Shown: positions 15,526 to 21,207, counted from the first letter of the stretch. The stretch is DNA of 24,539 bases from an uncultured Collinsella sp. (GCA_900541015.1 UQIB01000031.1:1-24539); one strand, 5' to 3'. A program made the numbers and translations. The notes: generated by a model from the sequence alone, not told the origin.

Positions 15526-16160
15526 CGGATTACCACTTCCCTCTTGTACGCCGCCAGCTCGCGCTCGACCTGCCTGTCGCCGGTCTCGTTGACCCACCAG
15601 GGCCATTTCACCCGGCCGCACGGCTCGTCGACTCCGGCGAACCATTCCCCCAGCTCGTCGAGGCTCACCGGGGAGTGCCCGTTGGCATCGCAACCGACGT
15701 CATAGCGCAGAAGGCCCTGCTTGCGGTTGAACTCGTTGTACGCGCCGCCGCTGCTGTGGATGTGCCCGTGGAGGTGCCACGACCCATGGTTCATGCCCTG
15801 CCAGTCGGCCATGGGGTAATGGCTCAGGACGATCTTCTGCCCGCCGATCTTGAGCACGCAGATCGGCGGCTCCACGGTGAAGGCGCCCGCGACCGCCGGC
15901 TGGGTCCAGTCCTTGTCGTGGTTTCCCGGGACGAGGTGGATGCGCCTGCAGGCGATCTGCTTGCGCAGCCCGTAGGCGTCCTGGGCGGTCATCTTGAATG
16001 AGAAATCCCCCAGGATGTAGAGTTCGTCGTCCGCGGCGACCCTGCCGTTGATGCTGTCGACGATGGCGTCGTTCATCTGCCAAATCGTCTCCCACGGGCG
16101 GTCGGTGAACCTCAGCACGTTCTCATGCCCGAAGTGGGTGTCGCTGGTAAACCAGATCAT
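15522..16160 (-). CDS. Metallophosphoesterase 1, first gene of the operon
   Basis: A 212-residue phosphoesterase of the phage-type branch that starts IWFTSDTHFGHENVLRF. It carries DTHFGHEN, GDFSF, GNHDKDW, SHYPM and HGHIHSSGG, a complete two-metal set. AAGGAGA at 16169-16175 before ATG 16160 is the best ribosome binding site in the operon; a TTG at 16253 in the same frame would run through the leader hairpin and is unlikely. The stop overlaps the next gene's start by 4 bp. Proteins of this branch are common in phages and mobile elements, where substrates are mostly unknown; two divergent paralogues of another branch coupled behind it are unusual. Confidence 0.9.
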   Translation of the reverse strand: MIWFTSDTHFGHENVLRFTDRPWETIWQMNDAIVDSINGRVAADDELYILGDFSFKMTAQDAYGLRKQIACRRIHLVPGNHDKDWTQPAVAGAFTVEPPICVLKIGGQKIVLSHYPMADWQGMNHGSWHLHGHIHSSGGAYNEFNRKQGLLRYDVGCDANGHSPVSLDELGEWFAGVDEPCGRVKWPWWVNETGDRQVERELAAYKREVVIR

Positions 16161-16175
16161 ATTTATGTCTCCTTC

Positions 16176-16227
16176 TGTCGCTAAAAAACGTTCTCCTTCG
16201 AGGTCAGGAGACGTTTTATGAGCGACA
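16176..16227 (-). promoter_or_regulatory. Leader hairpin (possible attenuator) of the phosphoesterase operon
   Basis: Three paired blocks stack around an 8-base loop: TGTCGCT/AGCGACA (16176-16182, 16221-16227), AAAACGT/ACGTTTT and CTCCT/AGGAG. On the minus strand the inner stem ends in six T, like an intrinsic terminator, and the outer arm ends directly before the operon's ribosome binding site. Termination or read-through here could set expression of the three genes. Confidence 0.5.
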
Positions 16228-16352
16228 TGAGGTGCATATCCCTCATGTTTCAAGCTCCAATCTGCCGGATTTGCCCAACTAAAAGTTTACGCCCACGCGC
16301 GAACAGGATTTGATTTTTGAAATATGGACGAATTCCTCGTCAGGAGGGTAAA

Positions 16353-16427
16353 ATGGTGCCGACGGCAGCCCAAGTTGTAGAGAGCTGGGCAGAGCCGTTG
16401 CTTAATGAAGTTGGGTCATCGTCTTAG
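16353..16427 (+). CDS. Micro-gene, 24-residue acidic peptide
   Basis: A short open frame beginning MVPTAAQVVESW and ending in GSSS. It is supported mainly by an excellent ribosome binding site, CAGGAGGG at 16341-16348, five bases from the ATG. The peptide could form one amphipathic helix (VVESWAEPLLNEV). Its stop overlaps the last bases of the convergent micro-gene on the other strand, so the two transcripts would be complementary at their ends. No family is recognised; it could be chance, but the signal for translation is stronger than for many real genes here. Confidence 0.4.
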   Translation: MVPTAAQVVESWAEPLLNEVGSSS

Positions 16428-16549
16428 CGACGGTGGCCTTTCTTTTTGGGCTTCGAACCCTGCTTGAGTGCCTTGGAAAGGCCGACAAGGGCCGTGAGGA
16501 GCGAGACCGTAGCGGTCAGGAGCTTCACGAGCTCGGTGAAATCGGTCAT
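16424..16549 (-). CDS. Small one-helix basic membrane peptide, toxin/holin-like
   Basis: A 41-residue peptide: MTDFTEL, a hydrophobic helix (LLTATVSLLTALVGLSKAL) and a strongly basic tail (KPKKKGHRR). This build is shared by type I toxin-antitoxin peptides and small holin-like proteins, which insert in the inner membrane. GGGAGGTG at 16559-16566 is a very strong ribosome binding site for ATG 16549, and a TG-extended -10 lies at 16613-16621. The stop overlaps the convergent micro-gene's stop by four bases. Whether it is toxic, and whether an antisense RNA regulates it, cannot be seen. Too short for usual gene finders. Confidence 0.65.
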   Translation of the reverse strand: MTDFTELVKLLTATVSLLTALVGLSKALKQGSKPKKKGHRR

Positions 16550-16556
16550 GGGCATC

Positions 16557-16621
16557 ACCTCCCATCAAATGGAGGGCTCTGCCCGGCACGAGGGCTGCCG
16601 ACAGCAAGGACGATTCTATCA
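16557..16621 (-). promoter_or_regulatory. Promoter and ribosome binding site of the small membrane peptide
   Basis: On the minus strand TG-A-TAGAAT (16621-16613) is a good extended -10 element; extended -10 promoters do not need a strong -35, and none is seen. GGGAGGTG (16566-16559) is the ribosome binding site. The leader between them would be about 55 bases. Confidence 0.5.
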
Positions 16622-16666
16622 GAGCGGCTGACTCCCGCCCGATATTACCATCCCACCGCGCCTGTG

Positions 16667-16697
16667 CAAAAAAGAGGGCCGCCAAACAGCGACCCTC
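16667..16697 (-). terminator. Minus-strand intrinsic terminator
   Basis: GAGGGTCGC pairs with GCGGCCCTC (16697-16689 and 16682-16674; one G-T pair) and is followed on the minus strand by seven T. It would stop transcripts coming from the right, such as those of the micro-operon at 17254-18055, before the toxin-like gene. Confidence 0.75.
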
Positions 16698-16791
16698 CAG
16701 CGAAAGTGCACGTTATTTAGGACAGTCATATTCTTTGAAAATAATGGCTATTGTAGAATTACATATAAGAGTCACCCGGAAGGAGCGATCG

Positions 16792-17247
16792 ATGAAAAGC
16801 AAACGATTTATCCTGAATGCACTTCTGCTAGTAGCAATATTGACGCTCTTGGTCTTCTCCTACTCATACATGAATCAGCCAAGATTTGGATATGCTTTAT
16901 ACGCTGTTTTTTCCGGCGAAACAACTTACAACACTTACAACACCATAGGCTTCATTGACGCACTCTTTTTCTATGTAGTTGGCCCCGTATCAAGCGAGCT
17001 GATCGCTTTTGTTGTCAGCTACAACCTGAATCAACAAAGCCAAACTCACTCAGCGACTTCGGCCAAACAAGGAATCAATCTCTTCGTAATAATGATAATT
17101 CTGCAAATTGCGACTGTGTTGATTATCGCCCTGACCGCAACAAACGCTTTGAAGTATGAGTACGGACTCGTCGCAAGCTGCCTCATGGCAATTGCCGCGG
17201 GTATAGCGGTTTCGTATACGACACCGGCAAAGAAGCAGCTCAACTAA
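16792..17247 (+). CDS. Four-helix membrane protein of unknown function
   Basis: A 151-residue AT-rich gene. Four hydrophobic stretches are visible: about 8-30 (LNALLLVAILTLLVFSYSY), 53-80 (FIDALFFYVVGPVSSELIAF), 96-118 and 122-142. The N-terminus MKSKR is basic, placing it inside, and the short C-terminus is also basic. AAGGAG at 16780-16785 fixes ATG 16792; the open frame extends to 16735 but without a better start. Codon use is unlike the GC-rich phosphoesterases to its left, so it came separately. No family is recognised. It converges on the minus-strand micro-operon with only 6 bp between the stops. Confidence 0.75.
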   Translation: MKSKRFILNALLLVAILTLLVFSYSYMNQPRFGYALYAVFSGETTYNTYNTIGFIDALFFYVVGPVSSELIAFVVSYNLNQQSQTHSATSAKQGINLFVIMIILQIATVLIIALTATNALKYEYGLVASCLMAIAAGIAVSYTTPAKKQLN

Positions 17248-17253
17248 CAGGGC

Positions 17254-17382
17254 CTATTTGGAATCCGAATCGTCCATGGAGCCGTCGATGCCGGTTTTGG
17301 TGTCGTCCGTATTGGAATCGTCATCCTTGGGGCCTAATAGGAAGGATGCCAACGGAAAAGAACTTACAAAAGGTCTTTTCAT
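17254..17382 (-). CDS. 42-residue peptide with acidic tail, possibly a remnant
   Basis: Starts MKRPFVSSFPLASFLLGPK and ends in a Ser/Asp-rich tail (DDDSNTDDTK and MDDSDSK). The start lies 3 bp after the stop of the 126-residue gene, so it could be reinitiated in the same transcript. There is no ribosome binding site of its own. The acidic tail looks like the C-terminus of a larger protein, so it may be the end of a gene cut by a past rearrangement. Confidence 0.4.
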   Translation of the reverse strand: MKRPFVSSFPLASFLLGPKDDDSNTDDTKTGIDGSMDDSDSK

Positions 17383-17385
17383 GCG

Positions 17386-17766
17386 TCAGGACAAGCTCGA
17401 AAAAAAGTCTGTTCGACTCAACCGACTGTATCGAAAGCTCTGGGCGAGCTGGCTCATCGAGGCATCATCATGAAGACCGATGGGGTGTGGGTCATCGTTT
17501 GGGCTCAGCTCGATATTCAAGCGCGTGAGGCCGGATGGGATCCGCGCGCGGGCGCGGGCGGCGAGGTCGGACGTGAAAGCCGGACCGCAGAGGTATCGAG
17601 CGCACGCGGCCAGGGCCTCGAGGGCGCCTGGCGGGTAGGGAGATCCGAGCATGAGACAGGACAACGCGCAGGCCCGCGAAAGGTTCACGAGCTCCCCCGC
17701 GACGCGGCAGACCCTCGGCTGCGCCTCGTAAAGGATGCAGAAGACGCGGTCGAGGTGCGCCATCAT
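17386..17766 (-). CDS. Hypothetical protein, Cys- and Ala-rich helical
   Basis: A 126-residue protein beginning MMAHLDRVFCILYEAQ. It is predicted helical and Cys-rich (seven Cys in the first two thirds), with the middle part around LEALAACARYLCGPAFTSDL. Third codon positions are mostly G or C over the first hundred codons, a strong sign of real coding; the last 25 codons lose that bias, so the C-terminus may have been replaced. The start overlaps the stop of the upstream 58-residue gene as ATGATG, and the left arm of a perfect 25-bp inverted repeat covers its first codons. No family is recognised. Confidence 0.65.
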   Translation of the reverse strand: MMAHLDRVFCILYEAQPRVCRVAGELVNLSRACALSCLMLGSPYPPGALEALAACARYLCGPAFTSDLAARARARIPSGLTRLNIELSPNDDPHPIGLHDDASMSQLAQSFRYSRLSRTDFFSSLS

Positions 17767-17811
17767 GAGCCGTCCGAGTCCTCATCCGGCTCATGATGGC
17801 GCACCTCGACC
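17748..17811. repeat. Perfect 25-bp inverted repeat at a gene junction
   Basis: Arms 17748-17772 and 17787-17811 are exact reverse complements, separated by 14 bases (17773-17786). The repeat covers the last codons of the 58-residue gene and the first codons of the 126-residue gene. There is no T run beside it, so it is not a simple terminator. In RNA it would bury the coupled stop/start codons in a very stable hairpin. Confidence 0.9.
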
Positions 17812-17939
17812 CAAAGGCCCTCCAACACATCGTCGAACCCGAAATCGAGCTCCGCCTGGACGCTCTCGCCGAACGCATCGTCCAGGGCGAACTCCGGCAC
17901 CTTCGTCACACGGCCGCCCAGCCACTCAATCTCTGTCAT
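17763..17939 (-). CDS. Hypothetical acidic protein, 58 residues
   Basis: Starts MTEIEWLGGRVTKVPEFAL and ends in an acidic tail (EPDEDSDGS). It is rich in Asp/Glu and has strong GC bias at third codon positions, so it is probably real. ATG 17939 overlaps the upstream gene's stop as ATGA and its own stop overlaps the downstream start, a tight chain of coupled genes. A TTG at 17969 in the same frame is possible but less likely. An acidic small protein next to a Cys-rich partner could be an antitoxin or adaptor; that is a guess. Confidence 0.6.
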   Translation of the reverse strand: MTEIEWLGGRVTKVPEFALDDAFGESVQAELDFGFDDVLEGLWVEVRHHEPDEDSDGS

Positions 17940-18055
17940 CGCGCGCGTGGTGCAAGCCCCTTCCAACACGGGATTGTCAGCTCAACCCGACCCTTACCCA
18001 TACGGACGAACATAACTCGCCAGGGGAAGCCCCTGAAGGCCGTGCGCCACAACAT
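17936..18055 (-). CDS. Hypothetical basic peptide, 39 residues
   Basis: A short frame starting MLWRTAFRGFPWRVMF and ending GLAPRAR, very basic and rich in Trp/Phe. Its stop codon overlaps the ATG of the 58-residue gene in the same ATGA way as the other pairs of this micro-operon, the main reason to accept it. The frame stays open upstream of 18055, so it could also be the C-terminal end of a longer, decayed gene. Function unknown. Confidence 0.45.
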   Translation of the reverse strand: MLWRTAFRGFPWRVMFVRMGKGRVELTIPCWKGLAPRAR

Positions 18056-18448
18056 GAGGCCGAATCCGTCCCCGGCTGGACAGGCCAACAACGAAGGAGC
18101 ACACGGAACCGGCGCGGCGTTACAACCGTCTCGGCAAGCGTGTCACTTGTCCAAGTCATGATGCCGACAAACCCGGAAATGCTCCAACGGAGCGCCGAAC
18201 GAGCGTAACAATATAAAGCCGTGCAACACGCGCTGGACGACCAGAACATCCCAAACAAAGGCCTGTCGGTCCCACCTTCAAGCCCAATAGCAAAATGTGC
18301 ATCAGCGGATTTGCAGCGATACAAGTCTCAACCGTCACCATCGCACCGCAGCGCGCCTAGTCCCACTCATCCTACTGCAAATGTCCCAGAACGAGAAAAC
18401 GACCAGCTTAACATGCCAACCTTTATATCCGCACGCGCGTAATTCAAC
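18056..18448. other. Stretch of about 390 bp without a supported gene
   Basis: Open frames on both strands lack ribosome binding sites and coding bias. The upstream promoter of the micro-operon should lie here, but no clear -10/-35 pair was found. Base composition shifts from GC-rich on the left to AT-rich on the right, so this is probably a junction of two modules. Confidence 0.5.
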
Positions 18449-19075
18449 TCATAAGGACCGGCTATCCCTTACCTGTGACACAATCTCAAACGCACAGAAC
18501 AGAATCATCAGTCCAATCATCGCATAAGAGGCAGCCGAACCTTCAAGCACTATTCCGCAAAGAACAATCTCCGCGCCGCCAATAAGAACTGTTATCAGGC
18601 GCTCTGCCTTTTTGCTCTCGCCGCTCGCATAAAAAGGCGGCAAAGCGCACAAGATCACATATAGCCCGGGAAGGGAATACAGGATCGATAGCCCAAGCCC
18701 CCCATCAACCGCAGTGTTTTGCGTAAGAATCAACTGAACCCAAACGGCAATTATCACTGAGCAGGTTGTCGATAAAAGAAGGCTAGAAATATAGCACGCA
18801 ACAAAGTCCCGTCGCATTCGAACAGAGAAATCCGCGAACTCTCTTCGCCGCGTGGAAACAATAAGGTACACAGAAATTGCAATAGAACCAATCAGAGAAA
18901 ACAGCGGAACAACCAGCAATTCAAGCTTATTACCCCATCGATCAACCACACCCCCACTCCAATGAGCGGGAATTGTATCAGGGAGGGCTGACCAAGCCGC
19001 CCATAGAATCAGAAATGGAAGAATAGATAGGATGGAAGATGATAACACTGCAGTAATTTTTTTTGAGACTCTCAT
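18449..19075 (-). CDS. DUF1648-type membrane protein (SdpI-like)
   Basis: A 208-residue polytopic protein. Near the first helix it carries LPDTIPAHWSGGVVDRWGNK, the recognisable signature of DUF1648, where P-IP-HW and DRWG-K are conserved; the domain also occurs in SdpI, the immunity protein against the SdpC killing factor of Bacillus. About five or six membrane helices follow. ATG 19075 is chosen because AAGGAGAT precedes it at 9 bases; the frame is open to 19102. AT-rich codon use sets it apart from the micro-operon. It sits where a relaxase would be expected after a mobC gene, with 196 bp between them. Immunity or transport function is inference. Confidence 0.8.
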   Translation of the reverse strand: MRVSKKITAVLSSSILSILPFLILWAAWSALPDTIPAHWSGGVVDRWGNKLELLVVPLFSLIGSIAISVYLIVSTRRREFADFSVRMRRDFVACYISSLLLSTTCSVIIAVWVQLILTQNTAVDGGLGLSILYSLPGLYVILCALPPFYASGESKKAERLITVLIGGAEIVLCGIVLEGSAASYAMIGLMILFCAFEIVSQVRDSRSL

Positions 19076-19271
19076 CGATTCCGCATCTCCTTGTGCGCTC
19101 ACATTCCACTTCGGTTCGACCCTTTTCGATTTTGCGGAGTAGTTATAGCTGAACGTCCTCAGATATATAAAATCATTCCCTTCCTTTTCCGAAAGACGTT
19201 TTTTGAAATATTGGAATTAACTAAACGAGTAATTGCACTCAATTGCAAAACTGATCCAGCTGTGTTCCGAC

Positions 19272-19913
19272 TTAAAGATTTCTGTTGTCTGGTTCATCTG
19301 CCAGATAGTCGTGGGGAACATAGTCAACGTGATAACGCTTTTCAAGTTCCTCGATGAACCGGTCGACCTTTCGAGCATTTTGGTAAACCTTTTCGAGTGT
19401 GCGGAAAACAGCTTTCTCGTTGTACGCGGGAAGCCCCTGGGCGTTCACAAAATACATCAGCTGATTGAGGTTCGTTCCTTCCTTCAATAACTCATGATGG
19501 AGTTTTTCAACTTCAGCAATATCGAAATTGAATGATTCAATCTTTCCGTAGATCGCGCTGCGGCGAACTAACTCGCTTACAGAGACGCCAAGCACTGCCG
19601 CCCGCTGTTCGATCGCCTTTTTTTCTGGAGCGGTCAGCATCACATGAAACGAAACGTCGTGTTTCTCGGCGATGGCTTCACCGCGCTCGTCAGTTTTTTC
19701 CGACGCGTGTTTGCGCCCCTGTTTCTGCAGCGTTTTATGTTTTGCGCGTTCAGTTTTCTTGCCAGTCTCAAGATCGTCGAGAGAAATCGAACGGTTAATC
19801 AAAACGGAGCGGATTAGTTCAGCTTCTGTGCAACCGGCTTCGTCACAAAGTTGTTGAAGGGTTTCTTTTTCTCCAGGGGTCAACGTCGCTTCGACTTTCT
19901 CGCTTCGTCTCAT
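19272..19913 (-). CDS. MobC-like mobilisation protein with two ribbon-helix-helix segments
   Basis: A 213-residue protein. The second half resembles MobC relaxosome proteins: HDVSFHVMLTAPEKKAIEQ, then VSVSELVRRSAIYGK and GTNLNQLMYFVNAQG with a long C-terminal helix. The first 45 residues (RRSEKVEATLTPGEKETLQQ with ELIRSVLINRSI) look like a second copy of the same strand-helix-helix unit, joined by a Lys-rich linker. MobC proteins bind at oriT and help the relaxase nick. ATG 19913 is chosen because GAAAGGA lies 6 bases upstream; a tandem ATG is at 19919. The gene lies just beside a field of hairpins, as expected for oriT, but no relaxase gene follows within the window. Confidence 0.78.
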   Translation of the reverse strand: MRRSEKVEATLTPGEKETLQQLCDEAGCTEAELIRSVLINRSISLDDLETGKKTERAKHKTLQKQGRKHASEKTDERGEAIAEKHDVSFHVMLTAPEKKAIEQRAAVLGVSVSELVRRSAIYGKIESFNFDIAEVEKLHHELLKEGTNLNQLMYFVNAQGLPAYNEKAVFRTLEKVYQNARKVDRFIEELEKRYHVDYVPHDYLADEPDNRNL

Positions 19914-19926
19914 TTTCATCCTTTCA

Positions 19927-20049
19927 GTTTCGGAGTGGCCTCCGAAACAAGATTTGGAAAGGTGCGCCGAGTTTTTCTCGGATGCAAAACCGTTTCGCGC
20001 GAAACGGAACTCGGCTTTGCCTGTTTTCTTTTCCCGTAGGAGGGAAAAG
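19927..20049. repeat. Cluster of four hairpins next to mobC
   Basis: In order: 9-bp arms 19927-19935/19940-19948 with loop TGGC; 5-bp arms CCGAG/CTCGG (19967-19981) with loop TTTTT; an exact 18-bp palindrome at 19990-20007; 8-bp arms CTTTTCCC/GGGAAAAG (20028-20049). They could serve MobC binding, autoregulation of mobC or relaxosome assembly. Confidence 0.75.
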
Positions 20050-20055
20050 CAAGAT

Positions 20056-20102
20056 CGTAAATGGCCATAGTTCATGTTTACATGTAATTATGGCCATTTA
20101 CG
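20056..20102. repeat. Perfect 14-bp inverted repeat with a nested dyad
   Basis: CGTAAATGGCCATA (20056-20069) is the exact reverse complement of 20089-20102. The 19-base spacer contains CATGT-TT-ACATG-like symmetry. This AT-rich dyad 143 bp upstream of mobC is the best binding-site candidate for a ribbon-helix-helix protein or for oriT itself. Confidence 0.8.
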
Positions 20103-20148
20103 TACATCTTGCAATCTCCGGAACGGTGATTGGGCGGAGCGTAGCGTA

Positions 20149-20195
20149 GACACGAAACGAGAGGCCTCGTTTCGAGCGAAAGGCTTCGCGGTGTC
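20149..20195. repeat. Possible three-way junction with two AGGC-loop hairpins
   Basis: CGAAACGAG/CTCGTTTCG (20153-20161, 20166-20174) and GCGAA/TTCGC (20176-20180, 20185-20189) are both closed by the loop AGGC and are enclosed by GACA/TGTC at 20149-20152 and 20192-20195. Confidence 0.55.
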
Positions 20196-20222
20196 GTAGT
20201 GTCAGCGGAGACCGTGAGCGGA

Positions 20223-20266
20223 AGCGAATTTTTAACGCGAAGGATGCTGAGTGTTAGAAATTCGCT
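20223..20266. repeat. Conserved-loop stem-loop unit A (44 nt)
   Basis: Thirteen base pairs (20223-20235 with 20254-20266, one G-T) enclose the 18-nt loop CGCGAAGGATGCTGAGTG. GAGCGGA stands directly before it. It forms a pair with unit B at 58-bp spacing. Confidence 0.8.
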
Positions 20267-20280
20267 GTAGCGAGAGCGGA

Positions 20281-20324
20281 GCGGTAATGCGAATGCGAGG
20301 GATGCCGAGTTTTTGCATTACCGC
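20281..20324. repeat. Conserved-loop stem-loop unit B (44 nt)
   Basis: Thirteen base pairs (20281-20293 with 20312-20324, one G-T) enclose the 18-nt loop TGCGAGGGATGCCGAGTT, identical to the loop of unit A at 14 of 18 positions. The stem sequence differs from that of unit A at most positions while still pairing. GAGCGGA again stands directly before it. Confidence 0.8.
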
Positions 20325-20477
20325 GCAGCGGACTCCGGGCGAGGGCTGGAGCAAGTTGATGGAAGACCTTACCGATTTGCGGAAGGTTTTGCCCGAAGCA
20401 TCCGGCACCGCCGGATTCTTTTGGAACGGCCTCTCGTTTGATTGCTTTCCTATCGTTTGCTCCCAGACTGGGCGTCT

Positions 20478-20503
20478 AAAAAAGGCGGCCGAAACCGGCC
20501 GCC
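20478..20503 (-). terminator. Terminator of the lipoprotein gene
   Basis: GGCGGCC/GGCCGCC (arms 20484-20490 and 20497-20503) with a short loop, followed on the minus strand by six T (20483-20478). It lies 50 bp after the lipoprotein stop. Confidence 0.88.
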
Positions 20504-20553
20504 CGCAAAAGAATATTTATTTACCGAATGTAAGAGGAGAGGAACGATGCACA

Positions 20554-21207
20554 TTACTCCCAGTGACCGGCGACGTCGACAACCCAATGCTGTCCCGTAG
20601 CCTGCTGTTCATAATGTCCCTGGTCCTCAGATGTGGTATACGAATCGTTTACGACAGATCCTCCGATGCCGCCGTTGTCCATATCATTATGAACCCATGA
20701 ATAGGCGGCATCTTCGGAATCGAAGGGTCCTACCATAGTACCACCGTGGTTTACCCAATAGCGGGGATGACGCGTGTATACCACATTTGGCACCCAGACC
20801 TGGCTGTAATCGGTCTCCCAGTGGCCCTGCTCGGCAACCCACTTCTTCTGGCTGCCGCCGTTGGAAGAGGAATTGTTGCTGCCGGAACTCTGCGAATTGC
20901 CGGAATTCTGCTTGGACTGGGAGGAATCGCCCTTGCTGTCAGACTTCGAAGAATCGGAAGACTTGTTATCCTCCTTCTTGGAGTCATCGGACTGCTCGTC
21001 CTTGCTGTCGGATTCTTTCTTCTCCTCGGTCTTGGTTCCAGAGGTTTGCGCCGCCTTTTCTTCGCTCGGCTTCTTTTTGTCTTTATTCTTTACCGCTGCG
21101 GCGGCCCTTTCCGTAGAGCCGCTCCCTTGCTTTGCAACGCTGGCACATCCAAGTTGAGGTGCCGAAAGGCACACCAGAAGCGCAACGATAATAGCCTTTG
21201 TTCTCAC
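20554..21207 (-). CDS. Putative lipoprotein with repeated GHW/GHY-E motifs
   Basis: A 217-residue secreted lipoprotein. MRTKAIIVALLVCLSAPQLGC is a clear lipoprotein signal with the lipid-modified Cys at residue 21. A long Lys/Ser/Asp/Glu-rich, probably disordered linker (about 25-120) follows. The C-terminal 95 residues are rich in Trp, His and Tyr and carry repeats of the type W-x-GHWE: VAEQGHWETDY, DQGHYEQQ and VVDVAGHWE; WVVDVAGHWE closes the protein. Histidine spacing could bind metal, but that is speculation. GTG 21207 is chosen because AGGGAG precedes it and it begins the signal peptide; ATG 21225 would add a hydrophilic leader. It lies between the SEC10/PgrA-like gene and the hairpin region, each with its own terminator. 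Confidence 0.8.
   Translation of the reverse strand: MRTKAIIVALLVCLSAPQLGCASVAKQGSGSTERAAAAVKNKDKKKPSEEKAAQTSGTKTEEKKESDSKDEQSDDSKKEDNKSSDSSKSDSKGDSSQSKQNSGNSQSSGSNNSSSNGGSQKKWVAEQGHWETDYSQVWVPNVVYTRHPRYWVNHGGTMVGPFDSEDAAYSWVHNDMDNGGIGGSVVNDSYTTSEDQGHYEQQATGQHWVVDVAGHWE

Larger units (their letters stand above)
19914..20477. other. Candidate oriT: hairpin-dense non-coding region
   Basis: About 560 bp without a believable gene but with at least eight perfect or near-perfect hairpins. It lies directly upstream of the MobC-like gene, where oriT is normally placed. The right end is closed by the terminator of the lipoprotein gene. The oriT call is inference from position, secondary structure and the neighbour's family; no nick consensus was identified. 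Confidence 0.5.

Noticed and set aside
16218..16313. A 31-residue plus-strand frame after an AGGAG
   Set aside because: The AGGAG is an arm of the leader hairpin of the opposite operon, and the peptide has no recognisable character.
17748..17811. Invertible DNA switch flanked by inverted repeats
   Set aside because: The spacer is only 14 bases, too short for a promoter, so inversion would change little; kept as a structural finding instead.
17735..18208. Plus-strand frames over the micro-operon (17735-18208 and 17793-18161)
   Set aside because: They are antisense to better supported minus-strand genes; the MMAHLD start of one is only the mirror image created by the 25-bp inverted repeat.
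20223..20324. CRISPR-like repeats
   Set aside because: Only two units, the repeated part is a hairpin loop with stems that differ, and no spacer-repeat alternation or cas gene is present.
20251..20700. A 149-residue plus-strand frame
   Set aside because: It begins inside stem-loop unit A, crosses the lipoprotein terminator and ends antisense to the lipoprotein gene.
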